Assembly: GCA_014529385.2 (NCBI GenBank)
Contig: CM043968.1
Coordinates: 130,259,018-130,323,017 of the forward strand
Direction: 5' to 3'
Length of the DNA: 64,000 nt
Source of the DNA: Adiantum capillus-veneris
Lineage: Eukaryota; Streptophyta; Polypodiopsida; Polypodiales; Pteridaceae
Below are positions 12,566 to 23,919 of the stretch, piece after piece. How positions within the stretch are numbered: position 1 is the stretch's first letter; each line of letters starts with the position of its first letter. The notes under the pieces are model-generated. The model searched no databases and was not told the origin of the DNA. It saw only the letters and a program-made list of their open reading frames with translations. The position numbers were made by a program, and so were the translations under genes.

Positions 12566-14297
12566 TGTAATGGAAATGGCCTATGAACTTTGAGAGTAGC
12601 AGAATTAGGAAATTAGATGAAGCACTTTTGTGAGATTACTTTGTGAGCATAGCGGGTGAACTTAATTGATGGTAGCAACATAAACATAATACTTAGTTAA
12701 CTTGGCATGAACAATACTTTTGCAAGAGAGAGAGTTTAGAGAACATGACAACAATTGAGGACCGGATTCATACGGAGCCGATCCCCCCTCCAATAGGCAT
12801 TTGTATTATAGTTTATCCCATCAAGAGAGACTTGGTACAATACAATCTTTGTGTTCCTTGTGACCTTCGTGATGTAATGAAGATGGAAAGCTTCATGCAT
12901 CACAAACATACCATAAACTTTGTAGAAAGCATTAACTATCCCAAGCCTCAGTCCCAAGGCCTCAAACACCTTCAAAGGTGGAAAGAGCTAGCAGGGAATG
13001 AGGATAGGGAAGAGGAAGAAGAACATTCCATTGGAGAAAGAAATAGTTCCTCACTTATCATCACTCTTCTTGCTAGCATACATAATAGCATAGTAATGAA
13101 GATGGAGAAGATGGCAAGCTTAAGCATTGAAGCATGGCTCTTGGTTGGATTTGCATTCCATAGCCAAGTGTGTTGGTGTAGGCTCTCACTTCTCACAAGC
13201 TTGGAGAAGGAGGTGGAGTTCCTCAACTTTCACAAGTGATAATTATCCACAAAATGAGTGTGTGTGTGTGTGTGTTGTATATCCCCCAACACCCCCCTTG
13301 CTTGCTTGGGGTGAGTTGTAGCTTTTTCACATGCTTCAAGCTCATTGGACCCCTCCCCCCCCCCCCCCCCCCCCCAAGCCAATCACATGCAGCATGCATT
13401 CAAGTACATGGGTAGTCTTTGGACAAGTGTCCTCCTTACCCCTTAGAGAGAGAGAGAGAGAGCTTGAAAATATCTAGATATTTGTTGGATGGAACTAGAA
13501 GCTCATTGGACCCCTCTTTAGCCCAGCCAATAGCATTTAAGCACACCATGTGGCTAAGCATAGGGAGAGTCTGACATGTGTCCCATGTGCCCTTTGAGAA
13601 AAGGGGTCAAAGATTCCCCTAATTTTGAGACTTTCATGCATGGGAAGCTTCTCAAGCACCTTCCTCATTAAGTTTGTAGGGTCTCTTTTTGACTCAAGCA
13701 CCTTACGCCCCATGCATACGAAGCTTCTCAAGCACCTTCCTCATTAAGTTTGTAGGGAGTCTTTTTGACTCGAGAACCTTAACCCCCATGCATAGAAAGC
13801 TTCTCAATCACCTTCCTCATCAAGCATGACAAGAACCTCAAGCACCTTAGTCATCAAGCACGACAAAGCACCTAAAGCTTAGGTTGGGTTCCCACCTCAA
13901 GCTCAGCCCTAGCTTACCTAAGGTCAAAGGACTTTTAACACTAACCATTGGAGGTCTTTAATGAAGCTAACCCTAAGGTATTTTAAGGTCCATTACATGC
14001 ACGTTGCTCGTTGATAGATACCTCTTTTTGGACCCCTATTGAGATATAACCATCTCTCCTCTTGGTCCCCTGTTGAGGTAAGTCTAGAAGCACTTATTGC
14101 ACATTGCTCTTTGATAGACCATCTTCTTTTGGACCCCTATTGAGATGCAACCATCTCTCTTTTTGGTCCCGTGTTGAGATAGGTCTAGAAGCACATGTCT
14201 CTATTCTAACTCTTGTTCTCATTTATTCTCCCACATTAAATTATCAATTTAATATGAGAAAATCATTTTGTAAAGTTAGATATTATATTTTATGACA
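12566..14297 (-). mobile_element. 3' LTR of old gypsy element G (minus strand)
   Basis: Read on the minus strand this 1.73-kb block starts TGTCATAAAATATAATATC and ends in CATTACA. It matches, with much divergence, the LTR at 56213-57876: the start, the TTTAATATG block, the CCAATGAGC blocks, the phrase CAAGAGCCAAGCTTCAATGC, the GGACCGG segment and the end. A purine-rich tract abuts its 5' edge at 14298-14312, as a PPT should. The open frame across 12745-13239 is only LTR sequence read backwards. Confidence 0.72.
13355..13375. repeat. poly(C) tract, 21 bp
   Basis: An uninterrupted run of C inside the old LTR. It is prone to length error in assembly. Confidence 0.95.
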
Positions 14298-14562
14298 TTA
14301 CCTCTCTCTTGAAATCATAGTCGTCCTCGACTATGAGGTAGAGAAGATAAAGCCTAGTCATTAGTCCATGTTACTTAGCGGGTAGAGAATCCCTTTTTAC
14401 CCTTCGACATCATTCCAAGATGGATGACTAATCCATTTGGTGCTTGGGAGACGTAGCTGTCGCAAGCATGTCTGCTCTTTAGTCTATATCATACTTCCAA
14501 AGTAGAGTGACAAGTTCTACTTGGTGTTTGTGAGACGTTGTCAAAACAAACATGATCCTCAG
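14298..14562 (-). mobile_element. 3' internal end of gypsy element G
   Basis: Non-coding internal sequence next to the 3' LTR. On the minus strand it contains GAGGACGACTATGATTTCAA followed by a purine-rich tract, the arrangement seen just before the 3' LTR of many plant gypsy elements. It is separated from the rest of the body by a solo LTR insertion. Confidence 0.6.
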
Positions 14563-16146
14563 TGTCATAATAATCAATATCTAATTCTCCTAAATTATTT
14601 TCTCATGTTTAATTGATCATTTAATATGGGGAAGTGCCAGGGGAGAAAAAGCTAGAATATTGGTTAAGCTAGCAGACCGGCCACGGTAGGGATCCAAAGG
14701 AGGGAAAATAGGGATCCAAAGGGGGGGCCATCTGCAAAAGAGCCATGTGCAACAATGGGCTAAAAAGACCCTAAGGTTCAGCCCATTAAGACTTCCAAAA
14801 TGCTAAGGTTCCAAAATTCAAAGGTTGTGTTCAAAGGTCAACCATGGGGGAATTGGATGCTTTGTGTGTGTCAAAAAAGTCTTTACAAATCCCTACTTAG
14901 GAGGGGGCAAGCCTAGCTTGTAGAGGATGAGAGAGAAAGTCACACACACACACACACACACAAGCTCCCTTTACACAAAGGGAATGAGGGACACATGTCA
15001 GCTCCCTAGGCCAGATGCCCACAAGGTATACCCAATTCCTATTGGATGGCCTTGGAGGTGGACCAATGAGAATTAGGCTAGAGTAAATCTAGTTTAATTA
15101 ATTTAAAAACACTTGATAAAAGAACCAATGAGAATTAAGTCCTCTAGAAGACTATTGGACAATCTCCCAAGGGGTCCAATGAGCATTCAGCAGCCCAATG
15201 GATTGCCTTATTCTTATTGGCCAGGAGGCAAAGGGGTCCAATGAGAGTTTAGTTGAATTATTAAATTACCTAAAGCTCTCACAAAAGGGGAAAGGGGGAC
15301 ACATGTCAGAAGGCTATCACTTATGCTGCTTAGTTGTCATTGGCTAGCCCTAGGGAGGTCCAATGAGAGGATAGCAAGAGAAAATAGCAAGAGGGGTTGC
15401 CCAAGGGAGAGAGGGAGCTGATTTTTGCAGGGCATTATCACACACACACTCACACAATCTCATGTGTGAAGTAAAGAAGACTCTCTCTCCTTCTAAAGCT
15501 TTAATGGAAAGCTTACCACCTACTCCAAGCTTGTGAGAAGGGAGGCCTATACCAACAACTCTTGGCTTTGTGATGCAAATCCAACCAAGAGCCAAGCTTC
15601 AATGCATGCTCATCTCCTCTACTAAGCTAAGCTATGCTAATATGAGTGATTATGTGAGGAGATGTACATCTTTCTCGTAAGAATACTCCTTCTTCCTCTC
15701 AATCTACTCTCATACCCTGCTAGCTCTCACCATCTTTGAAGGTGTGTGAGGTCTTGGGTCTGAGACCAGGGATAAAAAGTGATGTTGTGTTTGCTAAGTG
15801 TTTTGCTTAGTGCATGAAGCTTTCATCTTCATTGCACTAGCTAGTCTTGAAGGAACACAAAGAATTGTATTATACAATGTCTCTCTTGATGGGAGAAACC
15901 ATAATACAAAGCCTTTTGGAGGGGGGACCGGCTCCATGCAAATCCGGTCCTCAACTGTTGTCAATAGCTTAATTTATCTCTCTTTTGAAGTATTGTTCAT
16001 GCTATCTAACTAGGTGTTATGATTTTTGTTGCTCTCTCCACCCAAGCACTCTTGTAATTCTCATTAGGAATCTATTCTAATGAAATGCCCACTATGTTCA
16101 TGCTAATTTCGGCTACACACAAGTTTTTAGGCCATTAAATGTTACA
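14563..16146 (+). mobile_element. solo LTR of the F gypsy family
   Basis: It starts TGTCATAATAATC and ends GTTACA. It is closely similar (by eye well above 90%) over its whole length to the 5' LTR of element F at 56213-57876, but lacks a 73-bp tandem duplication found there. The flanks CTCAG (14558-14562) and CTAAG (16147-16151) agree at 4 of 5 bases, consistent with an aged target duplication. No internal sequence follows, so it is a solo LTR, the usual product of LTR-LTR recombination. Confidence 0.85.
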
Positions 16147-16151
16147 CTAAG

Positions 16152-17280
16152 CATGCATACTATTTAAATTTGTGCACAATAAAAAGAGAACTAGTCTTAT
16201 AAGACAAAAACATTGTTCATTTAAAATGAATTTTAATATGCTTACTCTAGTGCAACATTGTAAGCATTGGCAAGGTTCATATTATCCTTAAGCTAAGTTC
16301 CTTGCATCCATTTAGCATCTTTAAAATGATAATTCTTTAACTTAATAAGATATCGTCAGATAATCTTACCGTTTCTTAATACCTTGTCTTCGTGTCATAG
16401 GATGGACTCAGATTGAAGTACTTCTTCTTGATCTTTGATTTTTGGAGGGTCTGCAACAACTGTTGCTAATTTTGATGGCGCTCCTTTGTAAGGCTTACGT
16501 AGGCTCTCATGGAAGACATGGTGCATGAGCCAATGGTTGGGCAACTTTAATTGATAAGCCATCTCATTGATTGGCTTAAGAATTTAAAAAGGAACATAGT
16601 ATCTTTTTGCTAGTTTAGCATAATACTCTTGGTGGCCCATAGGATTCTTGCCCGTAGTATGCCTTAGACGAGCCTTGAGAAACTTTAGCAAGACCCAATC
16701 ATTTTACTTAAAGGCTAAGGCTCTTCTGTGCTTATTAGCAGCAGCAGCCCTTTTTGCCTTTGCTTTGAGATGGATATAACCTCTTTAATCTTTGGAAAAG
16801 ATTCTTGTGAGTCTCGGCTATAGTCATTAGTAGCGACGATCTTCCCATGTACTTTAAGTAGTAAGGGGCTTTTGGATCTTCCCTCTTTAACTTCGAAAGG
16901 TGCTTTCCCTAGATAAGTATGTATAATGTCATTGTACGCATACTCTATAAGAGGTAGGTTTTTCTCTCATTGAGAACGTTGATCTACTTCCATGACATAG
17001 GCTTTTAGTAGATCAAGAATCGTTAGATTAGTTATTTCACTTTGGTCATCCGTTTGTGGATGATAGGCCAAAAGAGAGAGTAAATCTACTTCCTAGATTC
17101 TCAAACAGACCCTTCTAGAAATTACTGGTCATTCTAGGATCTTTGTCCGACACTATGGATGTTGGAAAGCCATGATGCTTGAAAATGTGAGATCTGAAGA
17201 GGGTTACCCTTTGATGTGCCTTAATAGTCTTTTTGACATGCATATAGTGTGTTTTATTGTTAAGCGTGTTGACTGAAACA
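16152..17280 (-). pseudogene. gypsy element G: integrase and C-terminal remnant
   Basis: On the minus strand the frame 17381-17115 reads HYMHVKKTIKAHQRVTLFRS and then FKHHGFPTSIVSDKDPRMTS, the core of a Ty3/gypsy integrase with the second catalytic aspartate in SDKDPR. Lower coordinates give more integrase and its C-terminal part in several frames: a KGLFENLG block, a TIHTSLG-like block near 16930, and KFLKARLRHTTGKNP near 16650. Many stops and frameshifts show decay. The copy is cut off at about 17280 by WVPK copy A. The part 16152-16390 shows no readable coding. Confidence 0.75.
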
Positions 17281-20090
17281 ATGTGCGTGATGGCCAATAG
17301 ACCAACTTTAGCATGGACAGACACACCTCGAGTGCCCGCATTGATGCCGGCCCCACCTCTTGAACAAACAGCACAACACATGGTCCCTAGGGCCCAAAAT
17401 GTTGTTCAGACAACACCCTTACCACCTCCAGTGCTAGGACCGCAACCACCACATCCAAGAATCACTTCTGTGAATCGAGAGGGTTGTGAGTCATCTATTG
17501 CTTGTTTGGAAGGCTGTGAGGAAGGTATAGATCCTAATATTGCCTAGGGGCTGGATGTGCTTGAAGAAAGTCCACAATACTACATGGAGGACTATTGGGG
17601 ACAAGTCAAACCTGTATATCAAGTAGCTGCTCTTGCGGCAAGAGGCCAAAATATCAATTACACTACTAAGAGACCACCTCTTCAATGCTATGAGTGTGGA
17701 GGTCCACATCGTGTAGCCGAGTGTCCTATTAGCCTACAAAAGAACGCCACACTAATGCAAACCAATCAAGCGAGCACATCTACAATACCAATACTCATGT
17801 GTAATCGATGTGGCATAGATCATTTGATTGCCCAATGTCCAAATAATCCAAATGCACCGAAGATCACGCCATTAAACTTGATTGAGGTTACCGAGGACCC
17901 ATCACCAAGTACACCTGTGGTACCAATAAACGTACTCACACGATCGATGCTCCAAAAACAAAATTATATTCTTGAGGAAAGAGACACGGCATCAATTGCC
18001 CAATCTCAAAAAAAGAAGAAAACACGAAGAAAGAGATCGCAAAAAGCAACGAAGTTAGACCCCAGCTCAAAGACCAACATAGGGACTGGTGACGACCCCG
18101 TATATATGAATCACGCTGAAGAGGATTCTGATTCAGGTGAAACCATGGAGACCAAAACGACCACTAAGATAGAAACCAACAAGGAAGATCTTCATGAGCC
18201 ACAATGGCCAGGATCCAAGATGAAGATAGAAAATTATCCAAACCCTACAGAGGAGATTGAGCGAGTCAAGCAATTAAGGAGTTTGGTAGAAGATACCCAA
18301 AGGGATCTAGAACCAGCACCTAGGTAGATCCAGATTACCGACACCGTGTTCCCTACGCAACAACAACCTCACCAAGACCATAGACCCTTAGCCATACCTA
18401 GTGTCATCCAAGAAGAAAGTGACTTAAAGTCATGGGAAAGTGGGCGTACTCACTTCTTGATGGAAAGAATGTTTACAGAGGGACTACTTGATCCTATCGA
18501 AGAAATGGAGATCCCATCTTCCCTACGTCAAGGGACTCAAGGCCAAAAGGTGCCGTTAAACATTGCCAAATTGATGGATTTCATGTCTTCAGAAGTTAGA
18601 ACCACCATCATGTCCAAACTATATAAAGACCCTGAGCTAGTCTCAGCTCTACAAGCCTTCCTCAATGGAGAACTAAAGTTTGGGCTGCCACAATTTGCCC
18701 ACATGGATGGAGCTCGGGAGATGCCAATAGAGGAGGAACACTTAGATCCACAACCCAAACTAGATGAGAACCTTGTTATAGAAATACCTCTTAACAAGTT
18801 GGGACAATACTTTGAGGGTGATGAATCCAATGCGACCATACCAATACTACTAAGGGATTAACTATGAAGGGAATCCTTGATGGTGGCGCTGGGGTTAGCA
18901 TTGTGACTAAAAATTGCTGGGAAACTATGGGAAGACCTCACCTTGCGACCACAACCATAGTAGTGAAGATGGCCAATGGGTCTATTGTTAAACCAATTGG
19001 GATGCTAGAAGATCTAAAGATCAAGGTCTTTGGACATAAAATAAGGATTACCTTCATTGTTATGGATTTCTCCAAACACACTATGGCATCGGAGATGATC
19101 TTAGGACGTCCTTTCATGAGGGAAGCAAAAATGGTGCATGACTAGTCTAAAAACCATGTCTACCTGCAGTTCCAAGATTCTGTCATTCGAGTGGATCTTG
19201 TGACGGGTCGAGCACATCCTCTAGGAAACAGGTTTATAATTGATCATAGATTTAACACCACAGTTCACTCGGCCCCATTGCAGTATTGTTATACGTGTAA
19301 AGCGGACACTGATGTTGGGGAAGATTCTCCTTATATGGATGTACTACCTGGGATGACTGAGTTGGACAATGTGGATTGGGTCCACCTAGCGGCAACCATA
19401 GACACTTGGGGAAATAGGGGGACGACCTAGGTAACACCCGAGGGGGATGAAATGCCACCACTTGTACCCTTAAATATGCTACAAACAATGTATATAGCTT
19501 CTGACAAGACTCATCCTCATATAACAAAGAAAACATACAAGTGGGTCCCTAAAGCTTCTTTAGTGACCATAGCTAGTACTAAAAAACAGAAGCCTTGTAA
19601 GAAACGTCCCACTTGCTCCAAGAAATGTAAGGAAACGTGTTGGTGGATTCCTAAACGACTATTGAAAGCCCAAGGCTACTATCAAGGAAATGATCAAATC
19701 TGGGTGCCAAAACGTAAATTGTACTCTTACTTGTCACCGGGCCCATGTGAGCTCAATCCTGTAGCTCCAAAACAAATTAACGATCGTGGAAAGAAAAAAA
19801 CCACAGAACGCTACACACTCGCTCCAGAGCTAGTTTGGGTGCCAAAGAAAGAACGATTTGTTCCACCTAGCTCAGGAAGGGGGGAGCCCCATGAAGCTTC
19901 TAGCTCCTTACGTAATGCATCCATAGAGGTAAAAGCTTCTCCAGAGCCTCCACCTACAATAGCGGACCTCCATAAAGCTACAAAGGAATCCACACCTCCC
20001 AGTTTCAAGAATCACCTGCTGAACCACTTCAAGTTCGATCCTAGGAGAGTACCTTACCACCCTTGCAACTCGACGAGGCACCTAAGGTAA
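17281..20090 (+). pseudogene. WVPK copy A: gag zinc-knuckle, protease and WVPK tail (broken)
   Basis: Collinear with copy C. Two short-spaced zinc knuckles (CYECGGPHRVAEC near 17689 and CNRCGIDHLIAQC near 17800) are followed by a basic and acidic linker, a retropepsin-like segment (LDGGAGVSIVTKNCWETMG and LGRPFMREAK) and the tail with YKWVPK, WWIPKR, IWVPKR and LVWVPK. Compared with C it has stops at 17545 (TAT to TAG), 18325, 19141 (TGG to TAG) and 19428 (TGG to TAG), and a one-base deletion near 18846 that shifts frame. Non-functional. Confidence 0.8.
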
Positions 20091-21820
20091 TATAAAACTA
20101 CTGGCAAAAATCCTGACCTAGTACCAACTAGAACAATTGGTTTCAAAGGGTGACGAGCACATTTTAAACGGTATGATCTACCCAAGGAAGGGGGAGTGTT
20201 TGTTGACATCCATCATTCACTTGCTTCCCTCTCAACCTTCCTCCCTGACCTCTCAATCTCCCAATCTTAGAAAGAGGAATATATAAAGCCTTATACTCAC
20301 AAAAAAGAAAAATAATAAAGAGCAAGAGCAATTAGCAAACGAGTATGCACAATAAAAGTCAAAACATTGACCAAACCTACACATTCACATCCGGTACACT
20401 GATACAAAAACCTATGTCATCAAACACCTTTGATCCTCATCACTCAAGTGATGGAGGGTAGGTAGGATTATTACAATAGGAGTGTTTCTGTTTTAGAGTT
20501 GAATGATTAGTAAAGTTCCTTTTCCCACTGATGTGCCTCCTAGAGGTATTCTTTGTGTTTCCTCGTGTGTACAGGAACATGTTGCTGTGGTTAGAATTTG
20601 GACCTTCATGGAATCTTTCTCTCATCCACTTTTCAAATCAAGCGCAATCATCAACAGAAACAGGTGTTTCTTGTCCATTAGCCCCTTATCTTTTTTGCAT
20701 CTATGTTTGTCTGCTTTAATTATGATTGGTAGCATAATATTCAACGCATTTTCTTAGTATCAAACATTAAATTCAATGTAATTTTTTTTACATCACAATC
20801 ACTTGTCTAGATTTAAAAATCAAGCAGTCCGACTAAGCTAGTTTGACCAAGCTAGGTGTTAGAGATCTTCTCTTAATACCATGGGGAATGCCTTCCTAAT
20901 TATCAATGGTTACTTAGGTTCTTAATCCGATTTAGGTAGCATTGTGTGAAATGTACTAGGGCTTTCTAGTGGGCTTGACCCTATTGACCTTTAGCTTAAG
21001 TATTATAAAGGGAGTTTACTAGTGTGATGAGCCTGGGGAGGGTAACAATGTTATATGACCCCCCACAGTTACAAAATTAAAATGCTAAAAACGAACAAAC
21101 AAAAAAATCAAAGTGCCACAATGTAAAATCTTAAGCTGGAAGAGAAATCTCAGCTTGAATTGGTACTTCACTCACATGTATTGCCTATGGTACTAGAGCC
21201 CTAGAGGTTCCCAGTGTGGGCGCTTTTCCTTGAGAAGCAAAAAACCCAAGGCATACAAAATAAGCACACACGTCAAAATGGAATCACTGTGAAAAGACTT
21301 TGGGGGGGTCAAAGAAAAAGTAATCAGTCAGGGCGATGATTTTATGAGAAATTCCTTTTATCGTAGCTTAACTACAAGGTCTTCTAGGTATAGCCTCTAG
21401 TCAGCCCTCGAACATGAAATACTTGGCTTTCGCGACTAAACAACTTAATTGAGCAGAGAAAATTGAGAAGCTTACCCATGGTATTCATAGTCGATCTCTA
21501 GTGCCTTTCGATCGTTAAATTAGCGACCCCAGACTTGTTTAATTTTTTACCTTTACATCTGTTTATGCATTTGATTATATTGCAATTTAATATTTATTGC
21601 TGACAAATGGGTTAAAATTCTGTTACCAATCACATTGTCTGCCTACAACTGCATATGCTTTTTAATTCTATATGAGAATGCAATTATTGTGCCAATGTTG
21701 TTTGATTTTGCAGTGACTGAAGAAGGCTAAGGACATTCATCTCAAATGCTCTTCCACCTCGACGAACGAGCTTCAACTCAATAGCTTCCGAGGACGGAAT
21801 CTACATCAGAAAAGGGGGCA
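20091..21820 (+). other. WVPK copy A: non-coding region where pol would be expected, with PPT
   Basis: About 1.7 kb aligning with 53375-55016 of copy C. It contains no RT, RNase H or integrase motif on either strand and only short frames. It ends in a polypurine tract just before the 3' LTR. Confidence 0.75.
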
Positions 21821-22115
21821 TGTTAACCCTCACGGCTCACGGACACCATATCACCTACAACGGACGTTGTATTATTTACTTGGTAGAGTCAGGTACCGGG
21901 CTTGTTGGTCCAATAGGAAAAGGGTAAGAGTGATCGCCGATGAGAGGTGCACTCTAATTGGAACATTCAAGGGATTAGTTGGCTAAGCATGGGCACCCAA
22001 GTGTGAATGGGGCGAGCTCATATAAAAGTCAACTAAACCTAAAATTCACTCATTCTCTCATTTGTGCAATTGAAGAGTGCTCTTGCTCCATCTCCATCTT
22101 CTTCTTCTTCACCTC

Positions 22116-22153
<38 letters not shown>

Positions 22154-22432
22154 CGTGAGAGAGAGAGAGAGAGGGAGACAGAGAGAGAGTGTGTGCGATC
22201 GAGCATTGCGACTGCGGCACTGCGGCGGCGAAGCGGGTGAGCGCGGCGTAGCGGCGTCTCCCTCTTCTTCGCGTCGAGGAATCCTCCACGAAGCAAGCAT
22301 AGAGCGGTGAGTGACACACCATCGTCATCTTTGAGCTTACTAGTTTAGGCTTGTTGTGTGCTTGGAGCCATTTGTGGCTCGCACACGGTGTATCGACAAG
22401 TTCCTTGCATTGACACGTGCAACATACGCGCA
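21821..22432 (+). repeat. 3' LTR of WVPK copy A
   Basis: It starts TGTTAACCCTCACGGCTCAC, as in the two LTRs of copy C, and ends near ACATACGCGCA. It contains the TATA-like CATATAAAAG (22020-22029) and a (GT)n(GA)n tract at about 22118-22190. Confidence 0.85.
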
Positions 22433-23613
22433 TAGAGAACATAAATTGGACTACCCCATTAGCTTTGCAAGTCTTCAATTGAATGATGCTAAGAGAAACT
22501 ACACCAGTATAGAGCGGGAAAGTTTAGCTATGATTTACCTAGTGAAGAAATTTTGCTACTACCTTCTTGCCAACAAGTTTGTTTTCAATGTTGATCATCA
22601 AGCATTGTTGTATCTAGTAAATAAACCATGTTCCATGGGAAGAATTACATGATGGTTGTTAATTCTTCTTGAGTTTGATCTTTTTCATTGTGGTGAGACC
22701 GGGTAAAAGACATGTCATGGCGGATTATTTGTCTCGCATACCCAATGGTGAAGCCCCTATTGGAGTCGATGATGAATTGCCTGATACTTCCCTATTCCTA
22801 GTGGAGACCATGCCTGAATGGAGTGAGAAGATTGTGAACTTTTTAGTTAACGGTTTTCCACCCAAAGAGCTTTGTAAGGATATAGCTCAAAAACTATTAA
22901 AATAATGTGAACCTTATTCTCTAATTGCAGGAACTCTCTACAAGGTAGGGAAGGAAGATATTCTTAGACGTTATGCCCGAGGATGAGTATTTGTACATAT
23001 TGCAAGAAACCCACATGGGTATAGCCGGAGGACATTTCTCAGGGGAACTAACTGCTAGAAAGGTGTTGCAATCAAGCTATTGGTGGCCTACCTTATTCAA
23101 GGATGCATCACTTTTTGCAAAAGGATGTGATGAATGACAACACTACAAGATCACACAACGAAAGGATAAGATGTCCTTACATCCTGTTAAAGTGACTCAA
23201 CCATTTGAAAAATGGGGTTTAGACTTTGTAGGCCCAATTAGTCCGACAACTCGTAACACTCAATCTTAATATATTATCGTTGCCACTGACTATGTGATAA
23301 AGTGGGCGAAAGCCAGGGCGACACGCAAGGCTGATGCAAGGTCGACTGCTAAGTTTATCTTTGAGAATATTATAACAAGATTTAGTTGTCCCTTTGAAAT
23401 TGTGAGTGACAATGGTACTCATTTATAAATGGTTTGATAAAGGAACTCACGACAAAATTCATGATAGCCCACCATAAGTCCACGCCTTATTATCCACAAG
23501 CAAATGGCCAAGCTGAGAGCACTAACAAGACCTTGATATCTATCTTGACCAAAACAGTGGAAGCTCAATGCACAAATTGGGATTTGAAGCTTACATCAAC
23601 TCTATGGACTTAC
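22433..23613 (+). pseudogene. gypsy element D, left part: RNase H and integrase remnant
   Basis: Frame 22440-22652 reads an RNase H end (YPISFASLQLNDAKRNYTSI, then NVDHQALLYLVNKPC). Frame 22669-22905 continues with RHVMADYLSRIPNGEAP, the RNase H to integrase linker. Then, with stops and frameshifts, come an integrase zinc-binding region and a catalytic core (WGLDFVGPISP near 23213, VSDNGTHF near 23402, NGQAEST near 23503). The core ends at LTSTLWTYRT, exactly where the copia element is inserted, and resumes at 29151. RT is missing on the left, where WVPK copy A abuts. Confidence 0.8.
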
Positions 23614-23618
23614 CGTAC

Positions 23619-23835
23619 TGAAGTCGCGGAGCGGAGCGTGGGTCGACTCTCTCTCTCACACACACACACAGCTTACACAGTACACAGTACGCAGAGATCT
23701 GTTAGAAGGGTTATCTCCCAAATCCTTAGTATTCACAAAGAATATGTTAGTATATACAAAGAGTTAGAGGTAAGTGAGTTAGGCGGGCGGCCGGCCATAT
23801 CCGCATAAGAGGCCACTTGGGCTTTAATCCCAACA
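23619..23835 (-). repeat. copia 3' LTR
   Basis: 217 bp. On the minus strand it starts TGTTGGGATTAAAGC and ends GCGACTTCA. By eye it shows no difference from the 5' LTR at 28929-29145. Confidence 0.93.
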
Positions 23836-23919
23836 ACCTCCCACTTAAAGTCCAATGTGGCACTTTAAGTAACTGTAAATCTATGAACATAAATGTACAA
23901 AGATTTACATGGCTGCCAT

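Larger units (their letters stand above)
17281..22432 (+). mobile_element. WVPK-family LTR retroelement copy A (5'-truncated)
   Basis: The copy lacks its 5' LTR and the gag N-terminus. Homology to copy C begins at C position about 50569. It then carries the zinc-knuckle, protease and WVPK regions, about 1.7 kb of non-coding sequence, a polypurine tract (AAAAGGGGGCA, 21810-21820) and a 3' LTR. No RT, RNase H or integrase is present. Confidence 0.82.

Noticed and set aside
12745-13239. 164-codon plus-strand open frame
   Set aside because: It is the reverse of an old LTR; the same sequence read the other way matches 15440-15970 and 57100-57700.
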